Made by a program: the position numbers and the translations under genes. The notes under the pieces are model-generated. The model saw only the letters and a program-made list of their open reading frames with translations, was not told the DNA's origin and did no database searches. From Thermoplasmata archaeon (GTDB lineage: Archaea; Thermoplasmatota; SW-10-69-26), in assembly GCA_003561665.1 (NCBI GenBank), contig PWVY01000328.1, positions 1 through 7,006 on the forward strand: a stretch of 7,006 nucleotides of DNA, given 5' to 3'. Below, in pieces: positions 1 to 5,569 of this stretch. Each line of letters opens with the position of its first letter. Position 1 is the first letter of the stretch.

Positions 1-242
1 ATATCGATGGGGCCACGGAGGCTCTCATCACGGACGCGATCCAGCGCTTGCACGGTGAGAAGACCCTTATCACGGTCGCGCACCGGTTGAGCACCATCCA
101 GAACAGCGACACCATTTACCTGCTTGAGGGCGGCCGCCTCACCGACGAAGGAACCTTCGACACGCTCCGTGAAACCAACGAGCAGTTCCAACGCATGCTC
201 GGACGCATCGAAACGTCCCAAACCAAGGGGGACTCACGATAA
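1..242 (+). CDS. ABC transporter ATP-binding protein, C-terminal fragment (exporter type)
   Basis: The reading frame is open from the window edge (first full codon at 3) to a TAA at 240-242, giving the last 79 residues of a larger protein. It begins inside the D-loop (IDGATEAL, normally preceded by SAL). It then shows the H-loop/switch histidine in TVAHRLSTI (His codon at 81-83) and the usual ending of exporter-type nucleotide-binding domains (DTIYLLEGGRLTDEGTF, followed by an amphipathic tail). In the family this domain hydrolyses ATP to drive substrate export through a fused or partner membrane domain. The ATPase would act on the cytoplasmic face. The continuous AHRLSTI and EGG-x-L-x-DEGT pattern is typical of MsbA/multidrug-exporter half-transporters rather than importers. 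Substrate, length and promoter lie outside the window. The tail ends ETSQTKGDSR, and the next gene starts 111 bp later, so I see no coupling with glmS. Confidence 0.88.
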   Translation, partial: IDGATEALITDAIQRLHGEKTLITVAHRLSTIQNSDTIYLLEGGRLTDEGTFDTLRETNEQFQRMLGRIETSQTKGDSR

Positions 243-320
243 GAGGCCCCTTCTTCCAAAGGGAACGACCCTCTTACACCGCATGTCCGTTCGCCCACGA
301 AAACCAGCGCTTGCCTCCTG

Positions 321-328
321 CTTTATGG
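321..328 (+). promoter_or_regulatory. Possible archaeal TATA box (box A) for glmS
   Basis: CTTTATGG lies with its centre about 30 bases before the glmS ATG at 354. An archaeal transcript usually starts about 25 bases after the box A centre, which would place the mRNA start near 350 and leave only a few leader bases. The 243-353 gap around it holds nothing else I can support. A GGGGAG at 337-342 looks like a ribosome binding site but would fall upstream of that transcription start. Confidence 0.4.
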
Positions 329-353
329 GGAACCTCGGGGAGCGCTCGAAACG

Positions 354-2156
354 ATGTGTGGAATCCTCGGATGCGCTGGGGTAGACGATGCTGCCAGCAT
401 CCTCTACGAAGGCCTCGAACGGTTAGAATACCGAGGGTATGATTCCGCAGGGTTAGCCGTGGCGAACGGGAACACCCTGGCGTTGGAACGCGTGGCTGGC
501 CGCGTTCACCAACTCAACATCCGTTCGTTGCCTCCCGCCACGTACGGCATCGCGCACACCCGCTGGGCCACGCATGGTCCCCCTACCAAGGCGAACGCGC
601 ACCCCCATCAGCCCTGCGATGCGTCCGTCGCGATCGCTCACAACGGCATCATCGAGAACCACGCAGAACTCCGTAACGCCCTCGAAACCTCCGGTCACAC
701 CTTCACCAGTGATACAGACACCGAGGTCGTCGCCCACCTGCTCGAGGACACGTACGACGGGGACATCGTGGCCTCGCTGGACACCGTCAAGGAGCAACTC
801 GAAGGAACGTACGCGCTGCTTGCCATCCACGCCGAGGAACCCGGCGTCGTCGCGGCCACTCGCTACCGCTCCCCGCTCGTGCTTGGCCTCGCCGAGCAGG
901 GAAACTTCGTTGCAAGCGACGTGGTCGCTTTCCGCGCCTACACCGATCAAGTCATCTTCCTCGAAGACGGCGACGTGGCCCGCGTGACCCGTGATTCGTA
1001 CGATGTTACCCCCGCCACGCCACGAACCATCGAACCTCAACGCGTCGACTGGAAGCTTGAAGAAGCCACCAAAGCCGGGTTCCCCCACTTCATGCTCAAG
1101 GAGATCCACGAACAACCCCGCTCCATCGAAGAGGCCCTCGTCGGAAGAACAAACCTCGGAACCTTCGACATCGAGAGCAACGATTTGACGCTCCCGGATC
1201 TTGCATGCTTCGACGATGCCGTGTTCATCGCGTGCGGATCAAGCTACAACGCCGCGCTCGCAGCCAGCCGCTTGTTCCAAACGCACGCGAACATCGCCAC
1301 GCGCGTCGAGCTTGCAAGCGAGTACGAGCCCCTTGAGGCCACCGCCGAGCGGACGCTCGTCATCGCCGTCACGCAAAGCGGCGAAACCGCCGACACCCTA
1401 GACGCCTTAAGGAAAGCACAAAACAGCGGCGCCACGACGCTCTCCGTGACCAACGTCGTCGGCTCCACCGCCACCCGCCAAGCAGATGCATGGGTCCCCA
1501 TACGAGCCGGTCCCGAGATCAGCGTTGCAGCCACGAAGAGCTTCACCGGCCAATTGAACGTGCTCCATCTGCTCGCCCTGCACCTTGGCCACCTACGAAG
1601 AGGCTCCTCTCAGCCCAAAATCCACGAAGAGATGGAAGCCCTCCGCCACGTTCCCACGCTCCTTCGAAGCCTCCTCGATGACACTACGCACCTGGACCAG
1701 ATCGGTCGCTGGCTGGCCGATCACGAGCGCTGCTTCGTCCTCGGCAAAGGGCAAGGCCACGCCGTGGCCCTCGAATCCGCGCTCAAGATCAAAGAGATCA
1801 GCTACATCCACGCCGAAGGCCTCGCAGCCGGCGAACTCAAACACGGACCCCTTGCCCTGATCGAGGATGGGACGCCCGTGCTCGCGCTCGCACCAGGAGG
1901 CACGTTGATGGACTCGATGCGTTCCAGCATGGAGGAAGTCGCGGCTCGCGGGGCGCACGTGATCGCGCTCACGGACACCCGCGAAGCGTTCCAAGATTCC
2001 GGGTTCGAGACGGTTCACGCCCCCGGTGAAGAACCAAGCACGTTCCCCTACACCGCCACGGTCATGGGGCAAGTCATCGCGTACTACGCCGCCATCGAAC
2101 GCGGCACGAACGTTGATAAGCCCAGGAACCTGGCCAAGAGCGTCACCGTCGAGTAA
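354..2156 (+). CDS. glmS: Glutamine--fructose-6-phosphate aminotransferase (isomerizing)
   Basis: This cytoplasmic enzyme makes glucosamine-6-phosphate from fructose-6-phosphate and glutamine, the entry step to UDP-GlcNAc and related sugars for glycans and cell-surface polymers. The 600 residues match the usual ~600-610. An N-terminal class II glutaminase domain (about 1-240) starts MCGI, so Cys2 becomes the N-terminal nucleophile once Met is removed. HTRWATHG (69-75 region), HNGIIEN (96-102) and SDTDTE (119-124) are all present. The linker HFMLKEIHEQP leads into two SIS sugar-isomerase domains: SIS1 has ACGSSYNA (293-300) and QSGETADT (341-348), and SIS2 has LGKGQGH and GELKHGP (His497). The protein ends in the hallmark C-tail PRNLAKSVTVE with Lys595, which forms the Schiff base with fructose-6-phosphate in characterised enzymes. 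The ATG at 354 is fixed by the invariant MCGI start. No ribozyme-like leader is visible; a glmS ribozyme would not be expected in Archaea. It appears to be transcribed alone, with a box A upstream and a hairpin downstream. Confidence 0.98.
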   Translation: MCGILGCAGVDDAASILYEGLERLEYRGYDSAGLAVANGNTLALERVAGRVHQLNIRSLPPATYGIAHTRWATHGPPTKANAHPHQPCDASVAIAHNGIIENHAELRNALETSGHTFTSDTDTEVVAHLLEDTYDGDIVASLDTVKEQLEGTYALLAIHAEEPGVVAATRYRSPLVLGLAEQGNFVASDVVAFRAYTDQVIFLEDGDVARVTRDSYDVTPATPRTIEPQRVDWKLEEATKAGFPHFMLKEIHEQPRSIEEALVGRTNLGTFDIESNDLTLPDLACFDDAVFIACGSSYNAALAASRLFQTHANIATRVELASEYEPLEATAERTLVIAVTQSGETADTLDALRKAQNSGATTLSVTNVVGSTATRQADAWVPIRAGPEISVAATKSFTGQLNVLHLLALHLGHLRRGSSQPKIHEEMEALRHVPTLLRSLLDDTTHLDQIGRWLADHERCFVLGKGQGHAVALESALKIKEISYIHAEGLAAGELKHGPLALIEDGTPVLALAPGGTLMDSMRSSMEEVAARGAHVIALTDTREAFQDSGFETVHAPGEEPSTFPYTATVMGQVIAYYAAIERGTNVDKPRNLAKSVTVE

Positions 2157-2170
2157 CCAAGCAAGCCAAA

Positions 2171-2199
2171 GCCCGGCACGGACGACCCGTGCCATGGGC
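2171..2199 (+). terminator. GC-rich hairpin after glmS (terminator or 3' end structure, role uncertain)
   Basis: GGCACGG (2175-2181) pairs perfectly with CCGTGCC (2187-2193) around a 5-base loop. GCCC (2171-2174) can extend the stem by pairing with GGGC (2196-2199) across a 2-base bulge, giving about 11 base pairs. It starts 15 bases after the glmS stop and ends about 15 bases before the rps6e TATA box, where a 3' end of the glmS transcript would be expected. There is no T-run after it, so it is not a classic intrinsic terminator. It may instead stabilise the 3' end of the mRNA. Confidence 0.35.
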
Positions 2200-2213
2200 A
2201 TCGCCTGGGAGAA

Positions 2214-2222
2214 GCTTTATAC
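2214..2222 (+). promoter_or_regulatory. Archaeal TATA box for the rps6e-aIF2-gamma transcript
   Basis: GCTTTATAC is the best match in the window to the archaeal box A consensus (TTTAWA-like), in an otherwise G+C-rich gap (2157-2275). A start about 25 bases downstream, near 2243-2246, would leave a leader of roughly 30 bases. That leader contains the GAGG ribosome binding site at 2265-2268. Confidence 0.6.
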
Positions 2223-2264
2223 CAGTCTCCTTTCTTGGACGCGTTACCCCCCTTTCACATGGCC

Positions 2265-2268
2265 GAGG
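2265..2268 (+). promoter_or_regulatory. Shine-Dalgarno site deciding the rps6e start
   Basis: GAGG lies 7 bases before the ATG at 2276, a normal spacing for an archaeal Shine-Dalgarno site. The frame stays open upstream to an ATG at 2189, but that start lies before the TATA box and would add 29 residues unlike any S6e. The 2276 start is therefore preferred. Confidence 0.55.
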
Positions 2269-2275
2269 CGTGATC

Positions 2276-2704
2276 ATGGTTGAGTTCAAAGTCGAAATAG
2301 CCGACCCCGACACGGGACGCACATGGCCGGTCCAGGTCGAAGGTCAACACGCTAACATCCTCGTTCGCAAACGCATCGGTGAGGAGGTGGACGGCATGAT
2401 GCTTGGCCTGCCCGGATACACGGTGCAGATCACCGGCGGTACGGATCAAGACGGTTTCCCCATGCGGCCGGAGATCCCACAAGCCTCCCGGAAAACCATC
2501 CTCGTCAGCGACAGCGTTGGGTTCAACGCGAAAGAGAAGGGCATGCGCAGGAAGAAGACCTTCCGAGGCAACGAGATCAGCCCCGAGATCACGCAAGTCA
2601 ACTGCAAGATCATCGACCAAGGGCCCAAGCCCGTCGAGGACCTCCTGGGCGAAGGCGAAGAGGACGAGGCTGACGAAGGCGAGGAAGAAGAGACCGAAGG
2701 GTAG
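2276..2704 (+). CDS. rps6e: Small ribosomal subunit protein S6e (eS6)
   Basis: This is a structural protein of the archaeal and eukaryotic small ribosomal subunit. The 142 residues begin MVEFKVEIADPDTGRTWP, the typical S6e beta-strand start. Conserved segments follow: IGEEVDG (34-40), the glycine-rich ITGGTDQDGFPMRP loop (52-65), and the basic RRKKTFRGNEISPEITQVN segment (91-109), which are family hallmarks for rRNA contact. The core ends near residue 123. After it comes an acidic tail of about 18 residues (GEGEEDEADEGEEEETEG), making the protein slightly longer than the roughly 125-130 residues usual in Archaea. It sits 6 bp before the aIF2-gamma gene, a widely conserved archaeal pairing that suggests co-transcription and joint control of translation components. 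Confidence 0.96.
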   Translation: MVEFKVEIADPDTGRTWPVQVEGQHANILVRKRIGEEVDGMMLGLPGYTVQITGGTDQDGFPMRPEIPQASRKTILVSDSVGFNAKEKGMRRKKTFRGNEISPEITQVNCKIIDQGPKPVEDLLGEGEEDEADEGEEEETEG

Positions 2705-2710
2705 CCTGTC

Positions 2711-3943
2711 ATGAGTGATTCCTCGCGCCAACCCGAGATCAACCTCGGAATGATCGGGCACGTCGACCACGGCAAGACCACCCTAACGCAGGCCCTGACC
2801 GGACGCTGGACGGATACGCACAGCGAAGAAACACGCCGTGGCATCAGCATCCGTCTTGGGTACGCCGACGCCAGCGTTTACAAATGCCCCGATGTGGCCC
2901 CACCGGCCTGCTATCAACCTACCCCCGAATGCGAGGATGGGGCGGAGGCCGAGCACGTGCGCAACATCAGCATCGTAGACGCGCCCGGCCACGAGACCCT
3001 CATGGCGACCATGATCAGCGGCGCCGCCATCATGGACGGTGCGGTGCTCCTGATCGCCGTGAACGAGGAATGCCCTCAACCCCAGACCAAAGAACACCTG
3101 ATGGCGATTGACATTGTGGGCCTTGAGAACGTGATCGTGGTCCAGAACAAGATCGACCTGGTCACGGAAGAGCGCGCACGTGAGAACTACGAGGAGATCA
3201 AAAGCTTCCTCCAAGGAACCGTCGCCGAGGATGCCCCCATCATCCCGGTCAGCGCTCAACAAGAGGTCAACGTGGACGCGCTTTTGCAAACCATCGAAGA
3301 GAACGTTCCCACCCCCGACCGCGACCCCGATGTCCCCCCTCGCATGTTCGTCGCTCGAAGCTTCGACATCAACAAACCCGGGACGATGCCCGGCAAACTC
3401 CGCGGAGGCGTCATCGGTGGATCCCTTTCACAAGGCTCCCTCTCGGTTGGAGACGAGATCGAACTCCGACCGGGACGCGAAGTCGAAGAACACGGGAAAA
3501 CGCGTCGCGAACCGATTTACACTGAAGTCACCGGCCTCATCGCTGGCAACAGTACGCACGACACCGTGGGCCCTGGCGGGCTGATCGGGGTCAGCACCAT
3601 GTTGGATCCCGCGATGACGAAAGGGGACAACCTCAGCGGCCGCCTGATGGGCAAACCCGGGACGCTCCCCGACGTTCGCCAGCAGTTCACCATGGACACG
3701 CACCTCTTGGACAAAGTCGTCGGTGCTGCCGAAGACGTCACCGTCGACCCCATCCGAACCCAAGAACCGCTCATGCTCAACATCGGGACCGCGACGACGG
3801 TCGGGGTCGTCACGAGTGCGCGCAAAGACGATGCTGAAGTCAAGCTCAAGCTCCCCGTTTGCTGCGAGGAAGGCCAACGCGTCGCCATCAGCCGACGCGT
3901 TGGGACACGGTGGCGTTTGATCGGTCACGGCGTCATCGCTTAA
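2711..3943 (+). CDS. eif2g: Translation initiation factor 2 subunit gamma (aIF2-gamma)
   Basis: This is the GTP-binding core of the heterotrimeric factor that brings initiator Met-tRNA to the small ribosomal subunit. At 410 residues it has the normal length. The G domain shows G1 GHVDHGKT (16-23), the switch 1 region RRGISIRLGYADA (42-54), G3 DAPGHE (90-95), G4 NKID (146-149) and G5 SAQ (181-183). The RRGI-x-I-x-LGYAD signature and the cysteine-containing insert separate it from EF-Tu/aEF1A and SelB. Beta-barrel domain II begins near 210 (MFVARSFDINKPGT) and domain III near 325. The zinc-knuckle insert keeps three cysteines (59, 67, 74) rather than four, resembling reduced versions in some euryarchaea. 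The ATG at 2711 is 6 bp after rps6e. A weak GAAGGG (2696-2701), inside the end of the upstream gene, may serve as ribosome binding site. The alpha and beta subunits are not in the window. Confidence 0.98.
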   Translation: MSDSSRQPEINLGMIGHVDHGKTTLTQALTGRWTDTHSEETRRGISIRLGYADASVYKCPDVAPPACYQPTPECEDGAEAEHVRNISIVDAPGHETLMATMISGAAIMDGAVLLIAVNEECPQPQTKEHLMAIDIVGLENVIVVQNKIDLVTEERARENYEEIKSFLQGTVAEDAPIIPVSAQQEVNVDALLQTIEENVPTPDRDPDVPPRMFVARSFDINKPGTMPGKLRGGVIGGSLSQGSLSVGDEIELRPGREVEEHGKTRREPIYTEVTGLIAGNSTHDTVGPGGLIGVSTMLDPAMTKGDNLSGRLMGKPGTLPDVRQQFTMDTHLLDKVVGAAEDVTVDPIRTQEPLMLNIGTATTVGVVTSARKDDAEVKLKLPVCCEEGQRVAISRRVGTRWRLIGHGVIA

Positions 3944-3962
3944 GCCGGTTCACGTCGTGCAA

Positions 3963-3971
3963 GTTTAAGAG
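3963..3971 (+). promoter_or_regulatory. Possible TATA box for the PIN-domain gene
   Basis: GTTTAAGAG lies in the 46-base gap between the aIF2-gamma gene and the PIN gene. Its centre is about 24 bases before the GTG at 3990 and 33 before the ATG at 3999. This would give a leaderless or nearly leaderless mRNA, in addition to any read-through from the rps6e promoter. Confidence 0.4.
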
Positions 3972-3989
3972 AAGGGGTCGTATTCGATA

Positions 3990-4439
3990 GTGGAAGCAAT
4001 GACTCCCGAGGCTGAGGACGAGGGCAACGAGGAACCCACGGACAAAAAACGCCCGGTCATCGTGGACACAAACGCCTTGATGATGCAGTTCCAGTACTAC
4101 TTAGAGCTCGAATCCGAGCTCCAGCGTGTCATGCCTGGCGCATTCCGTGTCGTTGTCCCCGAGGCGGTCCTCGAGGAACTGGAACGGTTGATGGAGGAGA
4201 ACGAGGGGAAAAAGGCTGAGGAGGCTCGTTTGGCCATCGAACTGGCCCACACGTTCGAGGTCACCGAATCGGAGAAAGGAGGGGACGAGGCCATCATCGA
4301 GTTGGCCTCCAAGATGGAGGATGCCGTCGTTGTCACGAACGACAAGCTCCTACGGGCTCGCTTGCGGGCCAAGGGGATACCGAACGTGCATATGCGCTCG
4401 AAGGCGTTCTTGAGCGTGGAAGGGTTCCCTGGCGTTTGA
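3990..4439 (+). CDS. PIN-domain protein, FCF1/VapC-like predicted ribonuclease
   Basis: PIN domains are Mg/Mn-dependent RNA nucleases. Archaeal members next to aIF2-gamma are usually grouped with the FCF1 rRNA-processing family (COG1412-like), which suggests ribosome maturation; that role is inferred from context. In 149 residues I see the first acid in IVDTN (Asp26), a Glu in the PEAVLEELERL helix (58 or 62), Asp99 in GGDEAI, and Asp118 in VVTNDKLL. This is the standard acidic set, so the site looks intact. The first ~20 residues (EAEDEGNEEPTDKK) are an acidic extension outside the fold. GTG at 3990 and ATG at 3999 are both plausible starts, differing by three residues; GAAGGGG at 3971-3977 is a possible but distant ribosome binding site. 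There is no antitoxin-like gene beside it, which argues against a VapBC toxin. The RNA polymerase subunit gene that often follows in Archaea is absent. Confidence 0.88.
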   Translation: MEAMTPEAEDEGNEEPTDKKRPVIVDTNALMMQFQYYLELESELQRVMPGAFRVVVPEAVLEELERLMEENEGKKAEEARLAIELAHTFEVTESEKGGDEAIIELASKMEDAVVVTNDKLLRARLRAKGIPNVHMRSKAFLSVEGFPGV

Positions 4440-4495
4440 TCCGGCCCGATTCGTCCTTCCTCACCACACATTTCTCAAAGGACTTTGTCGGAACG

Positions 4496-4502
4496 GTTAA
4501 GG
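4496..4502 (+). promoter_or_regulatory. Possible TATA-like element for the membrane-protein gene
   Basis: GTTAAGG lies with its centre 28 bases before a GTG at 4527. The same TTAAGG core recurs before thi4. The spacing would produce a leaderless transcript beginning at that GTG, which is why I prefer that start for the next gene. Confidence 0.3.
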
Positions 4503-4526
4503 ACGCTTCCATGCTGGTTGGGGCTT

Positions 4527-5483
4527 GTGCGCGAGTTCGTCGTCTCGAAAGCTCCGCAGAACCGCGTGGCCATGTTGGCCCGTGCGACGGTGGAGGATGC
4601 CGGAGGCATCATCTCGCAACACACTCCCCGCGTGACCGAGTTCGATAGCATGGTCCCTGAAGCGGGCGACTGGTCCCGGTCAGGGTACGTGGGAACGTAC
4701 CAGAACCACGGAGAAGAACCGGTCCGGGTCCGCATCAAAGTCTGGTCCAAATGGCCTCGCACCGTGTTCTTATGGACCCTCTTCGTCGGATTCATCCAAG
4801 CCATCCTGTTCTTCGGCCTCTCCGTGGTGGGCCTTTCCCCACCACCCAACGTTTGGGTGCTCACCGCGGCGGCCACGTTCGCGGTGCTTGGCATCGCTTT
4901 GATCCTGTACGCCTCCAGTTGGGCAGATAGCCAAGAGATCGAGGATCAAATCGCGAGAGGCCTCAAAGACCGATTGCTCAACGATGAAGCCATCGAGGGG
5001 CACGTGTACACGCTCGGTGAATGGGAAGAACACACCTACGAGCTTCAGGAAGCCGCCATCAAGCGCGCCAAAGAAAAAGCACCCACGCAACCGTCCACCG
5101 TGGGGAAAGCCTGGGAGAGCGTCACTGGACGCGTGAAAGGCACCGGAGCAAGCCTCGTGCAGCATATCGGGAAGGAACCCGACGACGCCACCGAACCCGA
5201 TGCACCCGATCCTGACCAGGAACCGGTCCAACAAGACCCCCAGCGAACCAACGAACCCACGCAAGCGGTTGAACCCGAAGAGGGCGACCTCGACGGGGAT
5301 GCACACGACGATGACGAGGACGGCGCATCCTGGAAGGATCGTTTCGCGTTCTGGCGAAGCTCCGATGCGCCCCCTGAGCCCGAACCCACCATGGAGCAGG
5401 ACCCAGCCGAGGACATCAAGGCCAAACGCGAGCGCCTGAAAGCCCTCAAAGAGAAACAAAAGGAGAAAGACGAAGCCTCCTGA
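4527..5483 (+). CDS. Unrecognised membrane protein: two predicted TM helices, acidic tail, charged C-terminal helix
   Basis: I do not recognise a family. From the GTG at 4527 the product is 318 residues. About 75 soluble residues (including RSGYVGTYQNHGEEPVRVRI) precede TM1 (about 79-102, rich in F, L, V, G) and TM2 (about 109-131). The helices are joined by a short GLSPPPN turn, so both ends should lie on the same side, probably the cytoplasm. Next come a charged amphipathic stretch (SQEIEDQIARGLKDRL and ELQEAAIKRAKEKA), then a disordered acidic, proline-rich segment of about 90 residues with a run of Asp/Glu. The protein ends in a lysine/glutamate helix (IKAKRERLKALKEKQKEKDE) likely to form a coiled coil. 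No signal peptide or catalytic motif is evident. TTG 4485 and ATG 4572 are alternative starts (332 or 303 residues); neither has a well-spaced ribosome binding site. It follows the PIN gene and may have its own promoter. Confidence 0.8.
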   Translation: MREFVVSKAPQNRVAMLARATVEDAGGIISQHTPRVTEFDSMVPEAGDWSRSGYVGTYQNHGEEPVRVRIKVWSKWPRTVFLWTLFVGFIQAILFFGLSVVGLSPPPNVWVLTAAATFAVLGIALILYASSWADSQEIEDQIARGLKDRLLNDEAIEGHVYTLGEWEEHTYELQEAAIKRAKEKAPTQPSTVGKAWESVTGRVKGTGASLVQHIGKEPDDATEPDAPDPDQEPVQQDPQRTNEPTQAVEPEEGDLDGDAHDDDEDGASWKDRFAFWRSSDAPPEPEPTMEQDPAEDIKAKRERLKALKEKQKEKDEAS

Positions 5484-5527
5484 CGCTACCGGGGCCTTGA
5501 CCCCATCGACGCTAGGGCCACGTTACC

Positions 5528-5535
5528 CTTAAGGA
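5528..5535 (+). promoter_or_regulatory. Probable TATA box for thi4
   Basis: CTTAAGGA lies in the 86-base gap before thi4 (5484-5569). The predicted transcript start is near 5557, leaving a leader of about 12 bases that contains AGAGGT (5556-5561), 8 bases before the ATG at 5570. I see no TPP riboswitch: the leader is too short, and no CTGAGA-type core is present in the gap. Confidence 0.45.
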
Positions 5536-5569
5536 AAGAGCGTGGTTGTCCCACCAGAGGTCCCCAACC

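Noticed and set aside
248..263. CCCTT...AAGGG inverted repeat after the ABC transporter gene as a terminator
   Set aside because: Only 5 base pairs with no T-run; too weak to support.
124..384. Plus-strand open frame of 86 codons spanning the ABC-glmS gap
   Set aside because: It overlaps the ABC gene end and the glmS start in another frame, and its Ser/Arg/Pro-rich translation is typical of off-frame reading.
453..1115. Long open frame on the minus strand (220 codons) inside glmS
   Set aside because: Antisense shadow of a confident gene in G+C-rich DNA; the translation shows no recognisable domain.
1593..2201. Minus-strand open frame of 202 codons over the glmS 3' end
   Set aside because: Mirror of glmS codon bias. 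It has no recognisable motif and would cross the hairpin region without its own promoter.
3990..4439. PIN protein as toxin of a VapBC toxin-antitoxin pair
   Set aside because: There is no small antitoxin gene upstream or overlapping, and the aIF2-gamma neighbourhood fits the FCF1-type housekeeping group better.
4770..5459. Minus-strand open frame of 229 codons opposite the membrane protein
   Set aside because: The + strand frame has a coherent TM hairpin, acidic linker and charged helix. The minus frame looks like the mirror image of Glu/Asp/Pro codons.
5491..5504. GGGG...CCCC hairpin after the membrane-protein gene as a terminator
   Set aside because: A 4-bp stem with no T-run; easily found by chance in this composition.
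5484..5569. TPP riboswitch in front of thi4
   Set aside because: The gap is only 86 bases, the predicted leader is about 12 bases, and no core thi-box sequence is visible.
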